A stretch of DNA of 64,000 nt, taken from NCBI GenBank assembly GCA_016271365.2, contig JADMNL010000028.1, forward strand, positions 99,603,501 to 99,667,500, in the 5' to 3' direction. Origin of the DNA: Neoceratodus forsteri (lineage: Eukaryota; Chordata; Ceratodontiformes; Ceratodontidae). A program made the position numbers and the translations under genes. Positions 32,796 to 44,319 of this stretch are shown in pieces. Every line of letters begins with the position of its first letter. The stretch's first letter is position 1. The notes under the pieces are model-generated. The model made no database searches. It was not told the DNA's origin and saw only the letters and a program-made list of their open reading frames with translations.

Positions 32796-33130
32796 ATAGC
32801 CAGCCCACTGGCAGAGTAGTAGCACTACTGCTTGCAACGTCGGGGACCTGAGTTCGGGAAAGAGCTTGGGCTGTCAGAGGGCCATCTGGGGGAGGAGGAC
32901 TGAATGTCCCAGGGGACACTCTCCTCCTCTGGTGAGGAAGGGACTCTGCTGTCATTGTAGTACTACCAGCTGGGTGCCCGTAGGTGGCAGTGCAGTTGAG
33001 GGCGCCATGGGAGGAAGGAACACAGGCCTGGATCCGGTGCAGCAGCACGTGTATGTATGCACACAAACCTTGGATCTCCTGTGTGCAACTGCACCCTAGG
33101 GAGTGAAGAAACACAGGAAAAAAAAACAGT
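32796..33130 (+). mobile_element. tRNA-derived SINE (family T), copy 4
   Basis: Head TAGCCAGCCCACTGGCAGAG and GAGTTCGGGAAAGAGCTTGG (B-box region about 32850). Body GGACACTCTCCTCCTCTGG (about 32918-32936), A-rich tail at 33114-33126. It is inserted directly at the right terminus of family X. Confidence 0.8.
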
Positions 33131-33558
33131 CAGACTAATGGCAGCCCGGGGGAACTGAAGACGCACCGACCATTAACCATCAGATGCCAGCCTGACAAAG
33201 ATTGTACAGGTGGAGGACTCATCTCCCTTCCGCACCCGGGGGGGGGTTAATACCATGGCAGCATGGAGGTGGGTAACTGGAGGGGAATGGAGCTTAGCTG
33301 AGCCAGGCACCTTAGGGACCTTGAGGGATAGTCCTGGCTGTGGTGTAAAGGGGGCATAATGAGAGAATTTAAAAAATTAAAAAGGATAAATCAAGGTTAA
33401 TATACTAATTTGAAGAAGATCTGTTTACACCTCATTTGGAACCAACATGTTTTAGCTCCTGTTACAAAATAGATAGGGGAAAGCCTGGAATCTGATTCTC
33501 TGAAGCATTCTTTGACCCATGGTAATATCTCATGTGCTGTTTATGAAAATATAAGAGA
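33131..33558. other. Unassigned spacer
   Basis: No gene or recognised repeat; G-run at 33239. Confidence 0.5.
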
Positions 33559-36500
33559 AGCATACTAACACACTAAAATGCCAGCAGAATAGGCTTAATG
33601 GTCTTTCGTGTCTGCTTATTTGGTCAGCCCCCACCCTGGGAGCTGACCTTGCTGCCCCCCTCGCCCTCTCTGGCTTCTCCCTTCCCAGTTCCGGATATTC
33701 TCGCTGCACTGGATTTTGCTTCCAGAACCCTTCCCCTGTACCTGTCCCACCCTCTCCTGAACCCCTCCACTGTCTCTTCCTCCACCAGCCCCCTGGGCAG
33801 CGCATTCCATGGCTCCACCACCCTCTTAGTGAAGTAGCACCTCCTCCTTTCTCCCCTGAATCTCCCCCCTCCAGCTTCCACCCATGCCCTCCTAGTTGCC
33901 CCCCTTCCTTGAAGCACCCATTGCTGCTCCTCCCTATTTACCCCTTCATGTACCTGAAGACCTCTATCATGTCCCCGGTCCCTTCTCTCTTCCAATATGT
34001 ACATATTTAGCTCTTTGTGTCTCTCCCCATAGGTCCTGTCCCCCAAGCCCCAAATCATTTTGGTTGCCCTCCTCTGGACTCTCTCCAGGAGTTCAATGCC
34101 CCTCTTTAAGTGTGGCCTCCAAAACTGCACACAGTACTCGAGGTGCAGCCTCACCAAGCAGTTATACAGAGAGAGCATCACTTCCCTCCTTCTGGAGGTG
34201 ATCCCCCTAGCGATGCATCCCAGCATCCTGTTGGCCTTGGCCGCTGCCCTCCTACAAGTCTCCGAGTTGTTCATCTTGACATCCACCACCACCCTCAGGT
34301 CCCTCTCAACCATTGAGACTTGTAGCATTCCCCTTCCCCAGGGTGTACACTTGGCCCGGGTTTCTGAACCCCAGGTGCAGTACCTTGCATTTCCCTGCAT
34401 TGAACTTCAGCTTCCACTTTTTAGACCATCTTTCCAGAGCCTCCAGGTCCCCCTGTAGGGCCACCCTCCCCCCCTCCTCCATCCACCACCACCCCCAGTT
34501 TTAAGTCATCCATCAAAGAGACTCATCTCCTCCTGATACCTGTCCTTATGTCAGAGGCGAGGCGTTGAACAGGAGGGCCCAAGGACTGATCCCTCCGGGA
34601 TCCACTAATGACCCTCCTTGGGGATGAGACTATCCCACCAACTCGACCCTCTGGGTCGATCCTGGAGCCAATTGCCTATCCATCTGATCATCCTGGTTCC
34701 CCACCCCCATTTCTTCAGCTTATCAACAGGCCCCCATGAGGAACAGGTGGAATTTCAGCACCAAGTCTAGAAGAGGATGTCACTGGTCCACCCGTCCAAG
34801 AGCACTGTCACCCAGTCTTAGAACTCCACAAGGTTTGTCTGACATGATTTCCCCGGGACGAATCCATGCTGTCTATCGTCCAGACACCCTGACTTTTCCA
34901 GGTCCCCCCCCAGCCTCTCCTTGACAATGCCCTCCATCACCTTGCCCACCACCGATGTCAGTCTGATGGGCTTGTAGTTCCCTGCCACCTCCCTTGATCC
35001 CCCCTTGTGGATAGGCACTATATGCGCCACCTTCCAGTCCTGGGGCACCCATTCTGTCCTCAGAGAGATGGTGAAAAGCTCTGCCAGGGGTTTCGCCAGG
35101 ACATCCGCCAGTTCCTTCAGCACTCTGGGATGTAATTTATCCGGCCCCGGTGCTTTCTCCGTCTTAAGGGAGCTGAGGGCTTCCCTCACTCTCTCTGCTG
35201 TGATTTCCACCTTTGCAACCTCGTCCCCCTGCTTGGCCTCTCCCCCCACCAGTGATGCCTCCCCTCTCCCCAGACCCACCCGATCGGTGAGAGTCCCTCC
35301 TCCTCAGTATCACTGTCTCCTCCCATGTATGATGCAGCCCCCCGATTTTCCTTGGTGAAAACTGAGGTGATGTACTCATTTAGTACCTCAGCCTGCTCCC
35401 CCGGGTCTTGTGCCCATCTCTCCCCTGTTTTAATCCTACCAATCTGCCCCTTCATCCTTTGTTTTTCCCCAATGTATCAAAAGAACCCCTTGTTCCCTCT
35501 CCTAATTTCCCTGGCCAGGTTCTGCTCCTTCCTTGCCTTAGCCACCCTCACCACCCTAGTGGCCCTTCTAGCCATCAGCTCATACTCCCCTCAATCCCTT
35601 TCACTCCTTGAGCAGTTGAATTGCCTGTAGGCTGCCTTCTTTCCCTCACCACCTCCTGGACCTCCCAGGTCCACCAGCAGGATTTTGGGCCTACCACATT
35701 TCATCTTACTCTTGCACAGGTGCTGGTAGCATCCTGCACCCCTCTCCTGATGATTTCTCACCTACTGTCAGCATCCATGTCTGACCCAATCACATCCAAA
35801 TGCTCCTTAAGGATCCTTCCCATTTCCTTAAAATCCAGCCCCCTGAAGTCAGTTACCTCTGTTTTTTTGCAGCCTTCTACCCCTCCTAGGTCCAGGCAGA
35901 ACCAGACCGTGGCATGGTCACTCCCCGTCAAAAAGTCCCTTACCTCCAGACCCCCAATCTGGCCACTGTCTGCCAGGACCACATCCAGTACCCACGCCTC
36001 CCTGGTCGGTTCCTCCACCTGCTGAGTTAGGAAAGCATCCTGAAAGACATCCAACAACCTCTGTTCCCTGGCCACTGAGGATGTCATAGTCTCCCAGTCT
36101 GTTCCTGGTATGTTTAAGTCCCCCAACACCACCACCCTTCCCCTGCCCAATCTGCAGTGTCTCACAACATCTGCCACCAGACTGTCCTCCAGCTCCTCTG
36201 CCAGTGCAGGGGGTCTATACATCACTCCTATTTTTACTCTCTTGCCCCCCCTTGTTATCAAGGTGACCCAAATCGCCTCCACGGTTCCCTCCGCCTCCTC
36301 TACTCCCCCTATGCCAATGCAGTTTTTGACTATTATTGCTACCCCTCCTCCCCTTCCCACCCCCTGGCCTTCCTGAACATAGTGTAACCCTCCAGGTTCA
36401 GGTCCCAGTCATGTCCTGCGGTGGCCCAGGTCTCAGCTGCCACATCCACCTCTCCCTCAGTTAGCATCGCCTGGAGCTCAGGCATTTTATTGCCCAAGCT

Positions 36501-36797
36501 CCTGGAATTTAGCAGGACTACCTTCCACCCTTTCCCTATACTTCCATTTCCCCTGCTCGTGTTCCCATGGGGATTCCATCTTCCCATGGTCTGCACCTTA
36601 CCAGGCGGCCTTTTCCCGCATTCCTCCAGCTCCCCAGGGGGGTGGAGACAGAGTCCCTCCTTTATTGGACCCCCCTCAACAGTATTTTCTCCCATCCCTC
36701 CCCCCTCACAAGTTTAAACCCCACCTTTCACCAATGAACCCCTCTATTTTCAACTTAAGGATTCCCCACCCCTCCCCTCCAAATTGAGATGGAGCCT
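33559..36797 (-). pseudogene. CR1 LINE: ORF1 C-terminus and ORF2, 3' part of an interrupted element
   Basis: Minus strand. The 3' end carries the repeat CATACTAACACACTAAAATG (33560). ORF2 in order: endonuclease (36695-35758) with VVLLNSRSLGNK, a GDLNIPGTDW block (family GDFN) and GSDHATVWFCLDL, which keeps the SDH residues. Then come RT N-terminal blocks (35279-34818) with APGPDKLHPRVLKELAD, DWKVAHIVPIHKGG, RQHGFVPGKSCQTNL. A decayed catalytic region (34.8-34.45 kb) has no readable YLDF or FADD. A long C-terminal frame (34400-33624) contains KANRMLGCIARGITSRRR, HLEYCVQFWRPHL and VEPWNALPRGLVEEET. The end of ORF1 (DRLHLN...) is at 36797-36770. This joins to ORF1 at 42477 once the DIRS insertion is removed. 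Confidence 0.9.
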
Positions 36798-36970
36798 TTC
36801 AAACAACATGAAGTCTTGCTATATTATGACAATTGCAGTTTGTCCCAGCCTTAGAATTGCTCCGGAGGTGAAAGAGTTAACTTCCATGCCATGCATGGAA
36901 CTTAGAGTGCAAGCTCGGTTAGAAAAGCTCTGTCTGGATAATTTCAAACTGAAACTGTCAGATTCTTTAC
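36798..36970 (+). repeat. DIRS left inverted terminal repeat
   Basis: From about 36812 to 36964 it is the reverse complement of about 42434-42284 with a handful of differences. The outer 41 nt (36798-36838) are perfectly complementary to 41917-41957 in the ICR. Confidence 0.95.
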
Positions 36971-37375
36971 TCCGCCTCACTGAACGGTCGCTCAGGAGAT
37001 TCCTCCTACTGCTCGGTTCATTTCTCGGTTTAAAAGTGTTTTTCTCGGTTAAATTCAACCACGATTATAATTATTTTAACCACAAACTGATTGGTTCAAG
37101 CTCTGTCTGTGGTATTGTAAGTAATAGACAGGTTTATTTCTGTGTGGAACTTGTAAATGTTTATCGGTTCGGTTTGAACCGATCAGGTTGTTTTAAAACT
37201 TTTTTCTAAATTCATTTAAAGCTATTTAGAGTGTGGTTCCCGGTTCTTATCGGTTCTAAAAAAAACGGATTTCATTACGGTTTTTTCCATGACCCGTGAC
37301 ACGGTTGGGAACCGATAAAAGGTGTCTTACCTGGCATTTGCCGGAAAAGGGCAAGTTTTTGGTTAGGCTGGCATT

Positions 37376-38923
37376 ATGTCTGAGAAACCCAAAAGAAAAA
37401 CTGGGCCCACTGCATTTCAACACTGTAGTGTCTGTGGGGAAGCCTTTGCCAAGGTTGACACACACACCACATGTGTTTATTGTCTGGGGTTTGACCACCT
37501 CAGTGCAGACTGCCAGATTTGCAAGAATTTCCCTGCAGCTACCCTAGATAAGAGAGTTGGTGTGTTCAGAGAACGAGAGGCCAAAAAGAATGCTGACCCG
37601 GATGGCCAGCCCGGTTCGGTGCCAATCGAACCGGAGGGATCTCCCTCTGACCAGAGCCGAGACTTCCTCGGGACAAGCAGCTGACTCAGTGGAGCCAGTT
37701 CAACAAAGAACTAGAAAATCAGCGGGTGTGGAGTCCAAAATTCCTTCTCCAACTGCTGCAGAGATAGCCAAAGCGATCCAAATTGTCCAGTCGCTTTCCC
37801 CGGTTCCGTCCAAACCGCCACTATCTGGCAAAAGGTCGGTTCGGCCAGTTCCACCGGTTCAAGAATATGATATAGAGGAGTTTTATGAACCAGAGGAGGG
37901 GGAGGATGATTATGAACAGTGTGAATGTGATTTTGAAAGTCTGGATGTGCCCATTGAACCGGACATCTCCCCAGACAGACCTTTAGGAGAGTCTCCCCCT
38001 AGGCTTTCTGAGTCCCCTTCTCATTTTCTGTTTTATAAAAAAGTTGCTGAAACCCTCCAGCTCCCTTTGGAGGAAGCTGTGGATGAGCAAGAGGAGCCTG
38101 ACTTTGTGGAGATGATGGATATCCCAGAGTCCAGGAGATTGTCTATTCCTTTACATAAATCTTTCAGGAAACAAACAATAAAAATTTTTAAAGCTCCTAA
38201 TTCTGTGCCTCCTGTGGATAAAAAGACGGACAGGAGGTACACCTTGTCAGGTCCTGATACAGAATTTCTTTCACAGCAATGCAGCCATATTGGGGTAGTT
38301 CAGGCTGCAGCCTGTGACAAGGCTAATATTCCCCTGGCTCCACATCCTCTGACAAGGACTCCAGGAAGATTGATGCCATGGCAAAAACAATACATGGCAG
38401 CGTCCTTGGGACTCAGACAGGCAAATTATATGGCCTATGTTGCAAGATACAGAAATCTAGATGGGATACTGTCATAGCCTTAGCCAAACAGGCTAGCCCA
38501 GCTTACCAAGTTGCTGGAACAGGTGGCTGCTCAGATAGTATTGAGGCATCTAAGGTGCAATTCCATGCTGCAGTGAATTCTAATGATGTATCCTCTGAGA
38601 GTCATGGCTACATCTGTGGCTTTTAGTGAATTGGCTTGGCTCAGGTGTACTAGTCTGTCTCACAGGATACCCAGGCTAAGGCCATGGATTTTCCTGTGGT
38701 GGGAAATTCTCTGTTTGGGAACAGACAGAGGAATTATATGAAGAAAATGGATGAATATAGAACCACTTATAGGAGTGCACAAGCCAAGGAGCAGCAAGCC
38801 ACTCCTCAGAGAGCAGTCCCCAGGGGTAGAGGCAGGCCTTTTCACAGACCTTTTACCAAGCCCAGGCCTCCTCTTCAGCTTTACGTTCAGAGGGGTTCTT
38901 CAGAGGAGGCAGATGGGGTATGA
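37376..38923 (+). pseudogene. gag: DIRS gag-like protein, frameshifted
   Basis: The first frame (37376-37684) carries a Cys/His knuckle, CSVCGEAF...H..CVYCLGFDHLS...CQIC (residues about 20-55). This matches the zinc-binding N-terminus of DIRS gag proteins. The frame then shifts near 37.65 kb into 37557-38477. That segment has an acidic middle (EEFYEPEEGEDDYEQ) and a C-terminal region ending LRQANYMAYVARYRNLDGIL. After stops it continues as SELAWLRCTSLSH, DFPVVGNSLFG and an R/P/G-rich tail to 38923, all in the order usual for DIRS gag. A methionine at 37376 in good context is the likely start. Confidence 0.8.
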
Positions 38924-39119
38924 GCAGGCCTGCTCCACCCCTCAGCCTAAAGCCCCTGCCAAACAGGCACCCTGATGGGATGCCCAGAGGCGATTCTCCA
39001 TTACCTGTAGGGGGCAGGCTGGCTTGCTTAGATCCAGGACTAGGAGTCTTTTAACTTCCAGACAAGTGGGCCCTGGAAGTAGTAAGCCAGGGGTCTCAAT
39101 TCTCAGCTTCAAAAATTTC

Positions 39120-40445
39120 AAAGATGAGAATCAGATCTTTTCCACCTGCAAATCCTCTAGAGACTCTTGCTTTGGAAGCAGTCTCAACCCTCCTGGCTCT
39201 CAGAGGCGGTAGAAAGGTTTCTCCCTACACCAGGGCAGGGACTGTACTCCAGGTACTTCCTTACCCCAAAAAGACAGGAGAATGGCGGCCCATCCTGGAC
39301 CTAAGATATCTCTGAACAGGCACCTTTTAAAACCAAAATTCAAAATGGTGACTCTGGGAATGATTTTACCCTCCCTAAGGCCAGGGGACTGGCTAGCTTC
39401 CCTGGACCTCAAGGATGCCTACTTCCATGTTCTTATCAGAGCTCCCACGAAAGTACCTCAGATTCGAACTGCCCTCAGGCCATTATCAGTTCAGAGCAAT
39501 GCCCTTGACCTTACCTCTGCCCCAAGGGGTATTCACAAAATGCCTGGCGGTAGCAGTTGCTCATTAAGAAGGCAAAAGATTGCCATCTTTCCCTACCTAG
39601 ACGACTGGCTCATTTGTGGGTCAGTCTCCAGACCAGATCAAATCACACCTACAGGTTACCCAGCAGCTACTTGCCTCTCTAGGCTTTCTTCTCAATCTTT
39701 GAAGTCAGTTTTAGAACCTGTCCAGGTACTCACCTTCATAGGCGCAGAACTGGACACAAAGCAGAGCCAGAGCCTTCCTTCCCCTAGAAAGGAGTAAGGA
39801 CCCTGGTGGCCCTGGCTCTCCTTCACCCTGCAGGTCTCTCGACCAGCAAGGCATTTTCTACAGCTCCTGGGACACATGGCTGCTTCCACAGCCGTAGTGC
39901 AAGGAGCAAGATTTCAGATGAGGACATTCAGTTCCATTTGAGAGCCTTTTGGTCTCAAGAAGAGATCCCTATCTAAGTTGATCCCAGTAGCTCGAACCCT
40001 GATCCAGGCCCTCCGGTGGTGGCAGGATCAGAGCAATCTGAGACAAGGGTTCCTTTCATCCCTCTATCTCACTCCTTGACCCTTACTACAGATCGTCCCT
40101 TTTGGGATGGGGGCTCACATGGGCGACCTCTCCACCCAGGGATTGTGGTCCCCTCAGGAATCTCTGCTCCACATCAATCTGTTGGAACTCAGAGCTGTTT
40201 TTCTAGCACTTCAGGTTTTTTCTGCATCTGTTCAGAACCAAGTGGTACAGGTCAGAACAGACAACACCACTACAATGTGGTACATCAGCAAACATGGGGG
40301 CACTCGGTCTTCGGCCTTGTGCACCAAGACAATGAAGTTGTGATCTCTGGCTTATTCCCTGAACACCTCCCTCATAGCAGTTCACCTCCCAGGCACGGAC
40401 AATGTCCTGGCAGATGCTCTCATCAGGATTTTCCAGGGCCATCAC
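39120..40445 (+). pseudogene. DIRS reverse transcriptase and RNase H, frameshifted
   Basis: RT blocks: YPKKTGEWRPILDLRYL (about 39263-39315), then in another frame NRHLLKPKFKMVTLGMILPS, WLASLDLKDAYFHVLI with the first catalytic Asp, and FPYLDDWLI (YLDD codons 39594-39605). RNase H blocks: LLHINLLELRAVFLALQ and VRTDNTTTMWYISKHGG (40107-40343). A segment with LPGTDNVLADAL follows. At least three frame changes occur. The protein would copy element RNA and degrade it during replication. Confidence 0.85.
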
Positions 40446-40819
40446 GAATGGTCATTGGACCCTCGAGTACTGGGGATAGTTTTTGCCAGGTGGGGCACCC
40501 CTCAGATAGATCTTTTTGCAGCCCCAGACAATCATCAACTTCCACTTTTTTGTTGAAGGCCCCCAGTGTTGGGCTCAGTCCCCCTGGATGCCTTCCTCCT
40601 CAATTGGGAAGGGAAGTTTCTCTATGCCTTCCCCCCCTTCCCTCTCCTGTTCAAGGTGCTAGTCAAAATCAGATCTCAGCCCTGCAAGATGATTCTGATT
40701 GCTCCAGATTAGGCCAGACAGCCCTGGTACCCTCTCCTTCTGTCTTTAGCAGTCCATCTTCCCCTGTGTCTCCCCAGGAACCACAATTTGTTAACCTGTG
40801 CCCAGGGGAGAGTTTGGTA

Positions 40820-41880
40820 TCCGAATCTCAAATCCCTCAAGCTCAAGGCCTGGCTCTTGAGGAGTTAGAATTTGCTGACCTACACCTTTCTCAAGGTGTT
40901 CTCGAAGTTTTGAAAGCTTCTAGGAAGCCTTCCACTAGGGCTACTTATAACTCTAAATGGAAAAGGTTTTCCATATGGTGCTCTGGGAAGCATATTTCCC
41001 GGAATCTGCTGATTTGCCACTGTTTTGGACTATATGGTCCATCTTAATTCTTTGAGACTGAGACCAGCTACCCTGAAAGTGCATTTGGCAGCTGTCTCTG
41101 CTTTTATTTCAGCAGGAAGCCCTCTTCTCTCTCTGCTCACCATGTATTTTCAAGTGTTTCAGGGGTTGCTTCATACAATCCACCATTCAGGGACCCTGCC
41201 CCTGCCTGGGATCTTAATGTTTGCATTGCTCAGCTGATGCAACCCCCTTTGAACCTCTGTCTTGGCAGAGCTTAAGTACTGACTTGGAAAACTGTGTTTC
41301 TAGTAGCCATCACTTCTGCCAGGTGCATAAGTGAGTTGCAAGCTTTGTCAGTGGAGACTGACTTTATTTCCTTTCACAGGGATAAGGTAGTCCTCAGGAC
41401 TAACAGGAAGTTTTGCCTAAGGTGGTTTCAGATTTCCACCTTAATCAATCTATTTCTCTTCCAGTGTTCTTCACTGACCATTCTTCCTCTGGTGAGAGGA
41501 GGCTGCACAACTAGATGTTAGAGGGCCCTTAGTTTACATAAAGCATACCAAGGGTCACAGGTTTGACTCCCTCCAACTCTTTCTCACTTATGGTGAGGTT
41601 GGGAAGAAACCTGCCACTAAGAGATCCATTGCCAGGTGGATTGTCTCTTGTATCCAATTTTGCTATCAAAAACTGGGTGAGGTTCCCCTTCAGGCCTGAG
41701 GGTTCACTCTACCAGAGGTACAGCTCGTCCTAGCTGCAGCCAGGGACATCCTATCTTAGAGATATGTCAAGCAGCTACTTGGAAAACAGTACATACTTTC
41801 ACTAAGCATTACTCCTTGGACATTCAGGCCAGGAGGATGCTCGATATATCACAGTTGCTTCAGAGCCTATTTCTAAGTAG
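40820..41880 (+). pseudogene. DIRS tyrosine recombinase, frameshifted
   Basis: N-terminal core-binding blocks VLKASRKPSTRATYNSKWKR and LRPATLKVHLAAVSAFI are readable in two frames. The first catalytic Arg is in ITSARCISELQALS (about 41306-41345). The tyrosine region reads TWKTVHTFTKHYSLDIQARR (about 41778-41837), with the nucleophile Tyr in KHYSLD. The HxxR box is not readable. Several stops separate the blocks. The enzyme would integrate circular element DNA. Confidence 0.8.
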
Positions 41881-41916
41881 GTTCTGTCCCTCGTCATGGA
41901 GGTACTGCTGTGTAGT

Positions 41917-42017
41917 CTGCAATTGTCATAATATAGCAAGACTTCATGTTGTTTGAAGAAAAAATTACTCACCTTAGTAATGTTGTTTCTTCTAATGGAG
42001 TCTTGCTATATTATGAC
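41917..42017 (+). repeat. DIRS internal complementary region (ICR)
   Basis: 41917-41957 is the perfect reverse complement of the left terminus (36798-36838). 41958-42017 is the perfect reverse complement of the right terminus (42417-42476). They join as GTTTGAA|GAAAAAATTAC, which is the exact junction expected if both ends of the element meet in a circle. Confidence 0.95.
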
Positions 42018-42280
42018 CTCCCCCCCAGCCTGCCCCTCTCAGAACTTCTACTTTAGGGATGGGGTGGGCAGTCCAGTGTTGGCACTTATTGATGCCCATC
42101 TTGTGTTTTCCACCCCTTCTTTTTGGGGTGTTTGGGTGTTGTGTTTTATTTTATCTTATTTTCTGGTCCCCTGACTTGAGTCTTGGTGTTGGGACCAGGA
42201 AAATGTGTTAATACTTAAGTAGCCAGTTGGCTAGTGTAGGTTACAGCTTCCACACAGAACCTTAGTGAGTTTTGCTCGTA

Positions 42281-42476
42281 AAGATCTGACAGTTTCAGTT
42301 TGAAATTATCCAGACAGAGCTTATCTAACCGAGCTCGCGCTCTAAGTTCCATGCATGGCATGGAAGTTAACTCTTTCACCTCCGGAGCAGTTCTAAGGCT
42401 GGGACAAACTGCAATTGTCATAATATAGCAAGACTCCATTAGAAGAAACAACATTACTAAGGTGAGTAATTTTTTC
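42281..42476 (-). repeat. DIRS right inverted terminal repeat
   Basis: Inverse of the left repeat over about 150 bp, plus a right-specific extension ACATTACTAAGGTGAGTAAT to the end. Confidence 0.95.
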
Positions 42477-44150
42477 ATCTCTAGCATACAGCCCCTTATC
42501 CTCCCAGGTCTCCCCCCAATCCCCCATCAACCCATACCCTCGGGCCTCACACCACTCCCTGAGCCACTGGTTTATCTCCCTAATCTTCCTTTTGTGCTCC
42601 CCACTAGCCCTTGGCACCGGCAGGATTTCTGAGAAGGAAATCATGCATCCTACGTCATGACAGACCCTGGCAAGCTCCCTGAACCTTGCCTGTATCTCTA
42701 GCTCACTATTTCCCTCAATGTCATTTGTACCCAGGTGGACCAGTATGTCCGAGGAACCCCCACAATCCTTTGCCAGCTGATATACCTTGTGCTTGGCCCT
42801 GTGCACCGTTAGTCTAGGGAAGCATTTTGTTCTAACTGGACAGGCTTCTCCCTCCCTATCCCATTTGATACCCCTGATCATAGAATCCCCCGACAGGAGC
42901 ACTCTGACCACTTCTTTTCCTCCATTTCCCCCCTTCCATGTCCCTCATCCTTTCTACCGGCCCCTCCACCCAGTCGGCTCCTTGCTCCTCCCCCTATGTG
43001 GGTGCCACCTGCCGCCCCCTCCTTATTTACCCTGGCCACCCCCTTCCCTCTGATCCTATGCCTCTCCTCCTCCTCCCGAGTGTCCTTCTGTACCTCACTC
43101 CTCTCCCCCTCACTGCTCGCGACTGGTCCTTCTCCCCCATCTGCTAAACTAGCCTGGCTCATCCTCCCTTCCTTCCCATCTCCGTTCAGCCCCTCCTTGT
43201 TTGTCGTGCTACCCTGGCCTAAACCCTCAGCTCCCTTTACTGTATCCTCCTTGTACTTCTGGTCCTTCTCCTTGCCCTTTCCTCCCAACTGGTCCTTCTC
43301 CTTGCCCTTTCCTCTCTCTTCCCCCTGCCTCTCCTGCTCTGATCCACTGCTCCTCCCATTTTCCTGCATTCCAGGTTCCCCCCTGTTGCTCCTGCTATCC
43401 AGCCCCTGCCTCCTGCCCCCCCCACTCCTTTTCCATCTCTAACCGCCCCTGTCATGGCTACATCACCCCCCTCATCCTCAAACAGAAGAAGAGAATTGAA
43501 GCAGTTACTGAGCTTAAGGTCCAATCAACCTCCCCACCTTGCTTCCTTCTGTCCAGCCTTAGCCATCTGCCTACATCCCTGAGAATGTTGTCCCACTGGC
43601 CCCCCTCTGTAAGTGTCCCCAATTACCTGCCTGCTTCCTTGGTAGTGTCCTCCTTTTGGTCCCCCCTCTACCAGGGTCCCTATGTGACCCCAGCATACTC
43701 TCCTGCACTCCTTTCCCTATGCTCCCACCCCTAGTGCTTGGTGCAACCCCATGGGAGAGCCCCTGCCCTCTTCCCCAACCATACCTCTCCCTTCCCCAGC
43801 TGTCTCCTAATCCTGCAACCTCCTCCCTAAGCTGTGCCAGCTGGTAGCACACTTGGCAACCACCAAATTTCCAAGCCCAGTCCAGTATCATGACTGCCCC
43901 ACACCCTGTGCACCTCACCACCCTCCCAAAGATGCTGGCCCTAATGACATGTGGTCCCATCCCCCTCCAAGTAGGTTTCCTAGGGTGAGTCACCAGGTTC
44001 CCCACTAGTCCAAGATACACCCCTACTGACTAATCAGGTCACCCACTAATCCTAGATACAGTCCCACAGTAAACTGGTAACCCTGTTACTAGGTGCAGTA
44101 CAACACAGTAAACTTTATTAGGGAAGTGAACAACTCCCCTAAGCTCTTCT
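42477..44150 (-). pseudogene. CR1 LINE ORF1 (5' part of element interrupted by DIRS)
   Basis: Minus strand. N-terminal frame 44020-43571 has a Cys finger, RCTGCGAVMILDWAWKFGGC followed by QVC. A low-complexity K/E/G-rich linker follows (43369-42878). The SGNH esterase-like domain (42911-42480) has SGDSMIRGI with the Ser block intact, DILVHLGTNDIEGN, FSEILPVPRASGE and INQWLREWC, then GLYARD. The frame stops at the DIRS junction (42476/42477) and continues at 36797 with RLHLN, the His-containing block. With the insertion ignored, the esterase domain is one of the best preserved in the window. ORF1 of CR1 is thought to bind RNA or lipid; that is family knowledge. Confidence 0.85.
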
Positions 44151-44319
44151 CTCACAACCTTTAAATCCAACCCCCAGTGGCTAGAACTGCATGAGCTGCA
44201 CCTGAAGCCTTTTCCTCCAATTGCAGGGCAGGTGTTATCCTATAAATGAGTAGAGCTCTGGGGAGGGAGGGTGGGAGAGGGTGGTATTAGGGCCTACACC
44301 CAACTCGAGAGAGACTGTA

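Larger units (their letters stand above)
36798..42476 (+). mobile_element. DIRS-type tyrosine-recombinase retrotransposon (5,679 bp)
   Basis: Begins TTCAAACAACATG and ends GTAATTTTTTC. It contains, in order, a left terminal repeat, gag, RT/RNase H, tyrosine recombinase, an internal complementary region (ICR) and a right terminal repeat inverted relative to the left. This is the complete DIRS layout, in which a circular DNA is made using the ICR and integrated by the recombinase without target duplication. The insertion splits a CR1 ORF1 codon run cleanly. All frames have stops or shifts. Confidence 0.95.

Noticed and set aside
33624..34400. 258-residue minus-strand open frame as a stand-alone gene
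   Set aside because: It is the C-terminal part of CR1 ORF2, continuous with RT blocks upstream and ending at the CR1 3' repeat.
40016..41047. 343-residue open frame across the DIRS pol region
   Set aside because: It is the wrong frame over the RNase H and recombinase-leading segment. The recognisable motifs (LLELRAVF, VRTDNTTT) are in another frame.
43237..43524. Possible CRISPR-like or low-complexity coding repeats
   Set aside because: Low-complexity linker of CR1 ORF1; no repeat-spacer structure, and CRISPR arrays are not expected in a vertebrate genome.
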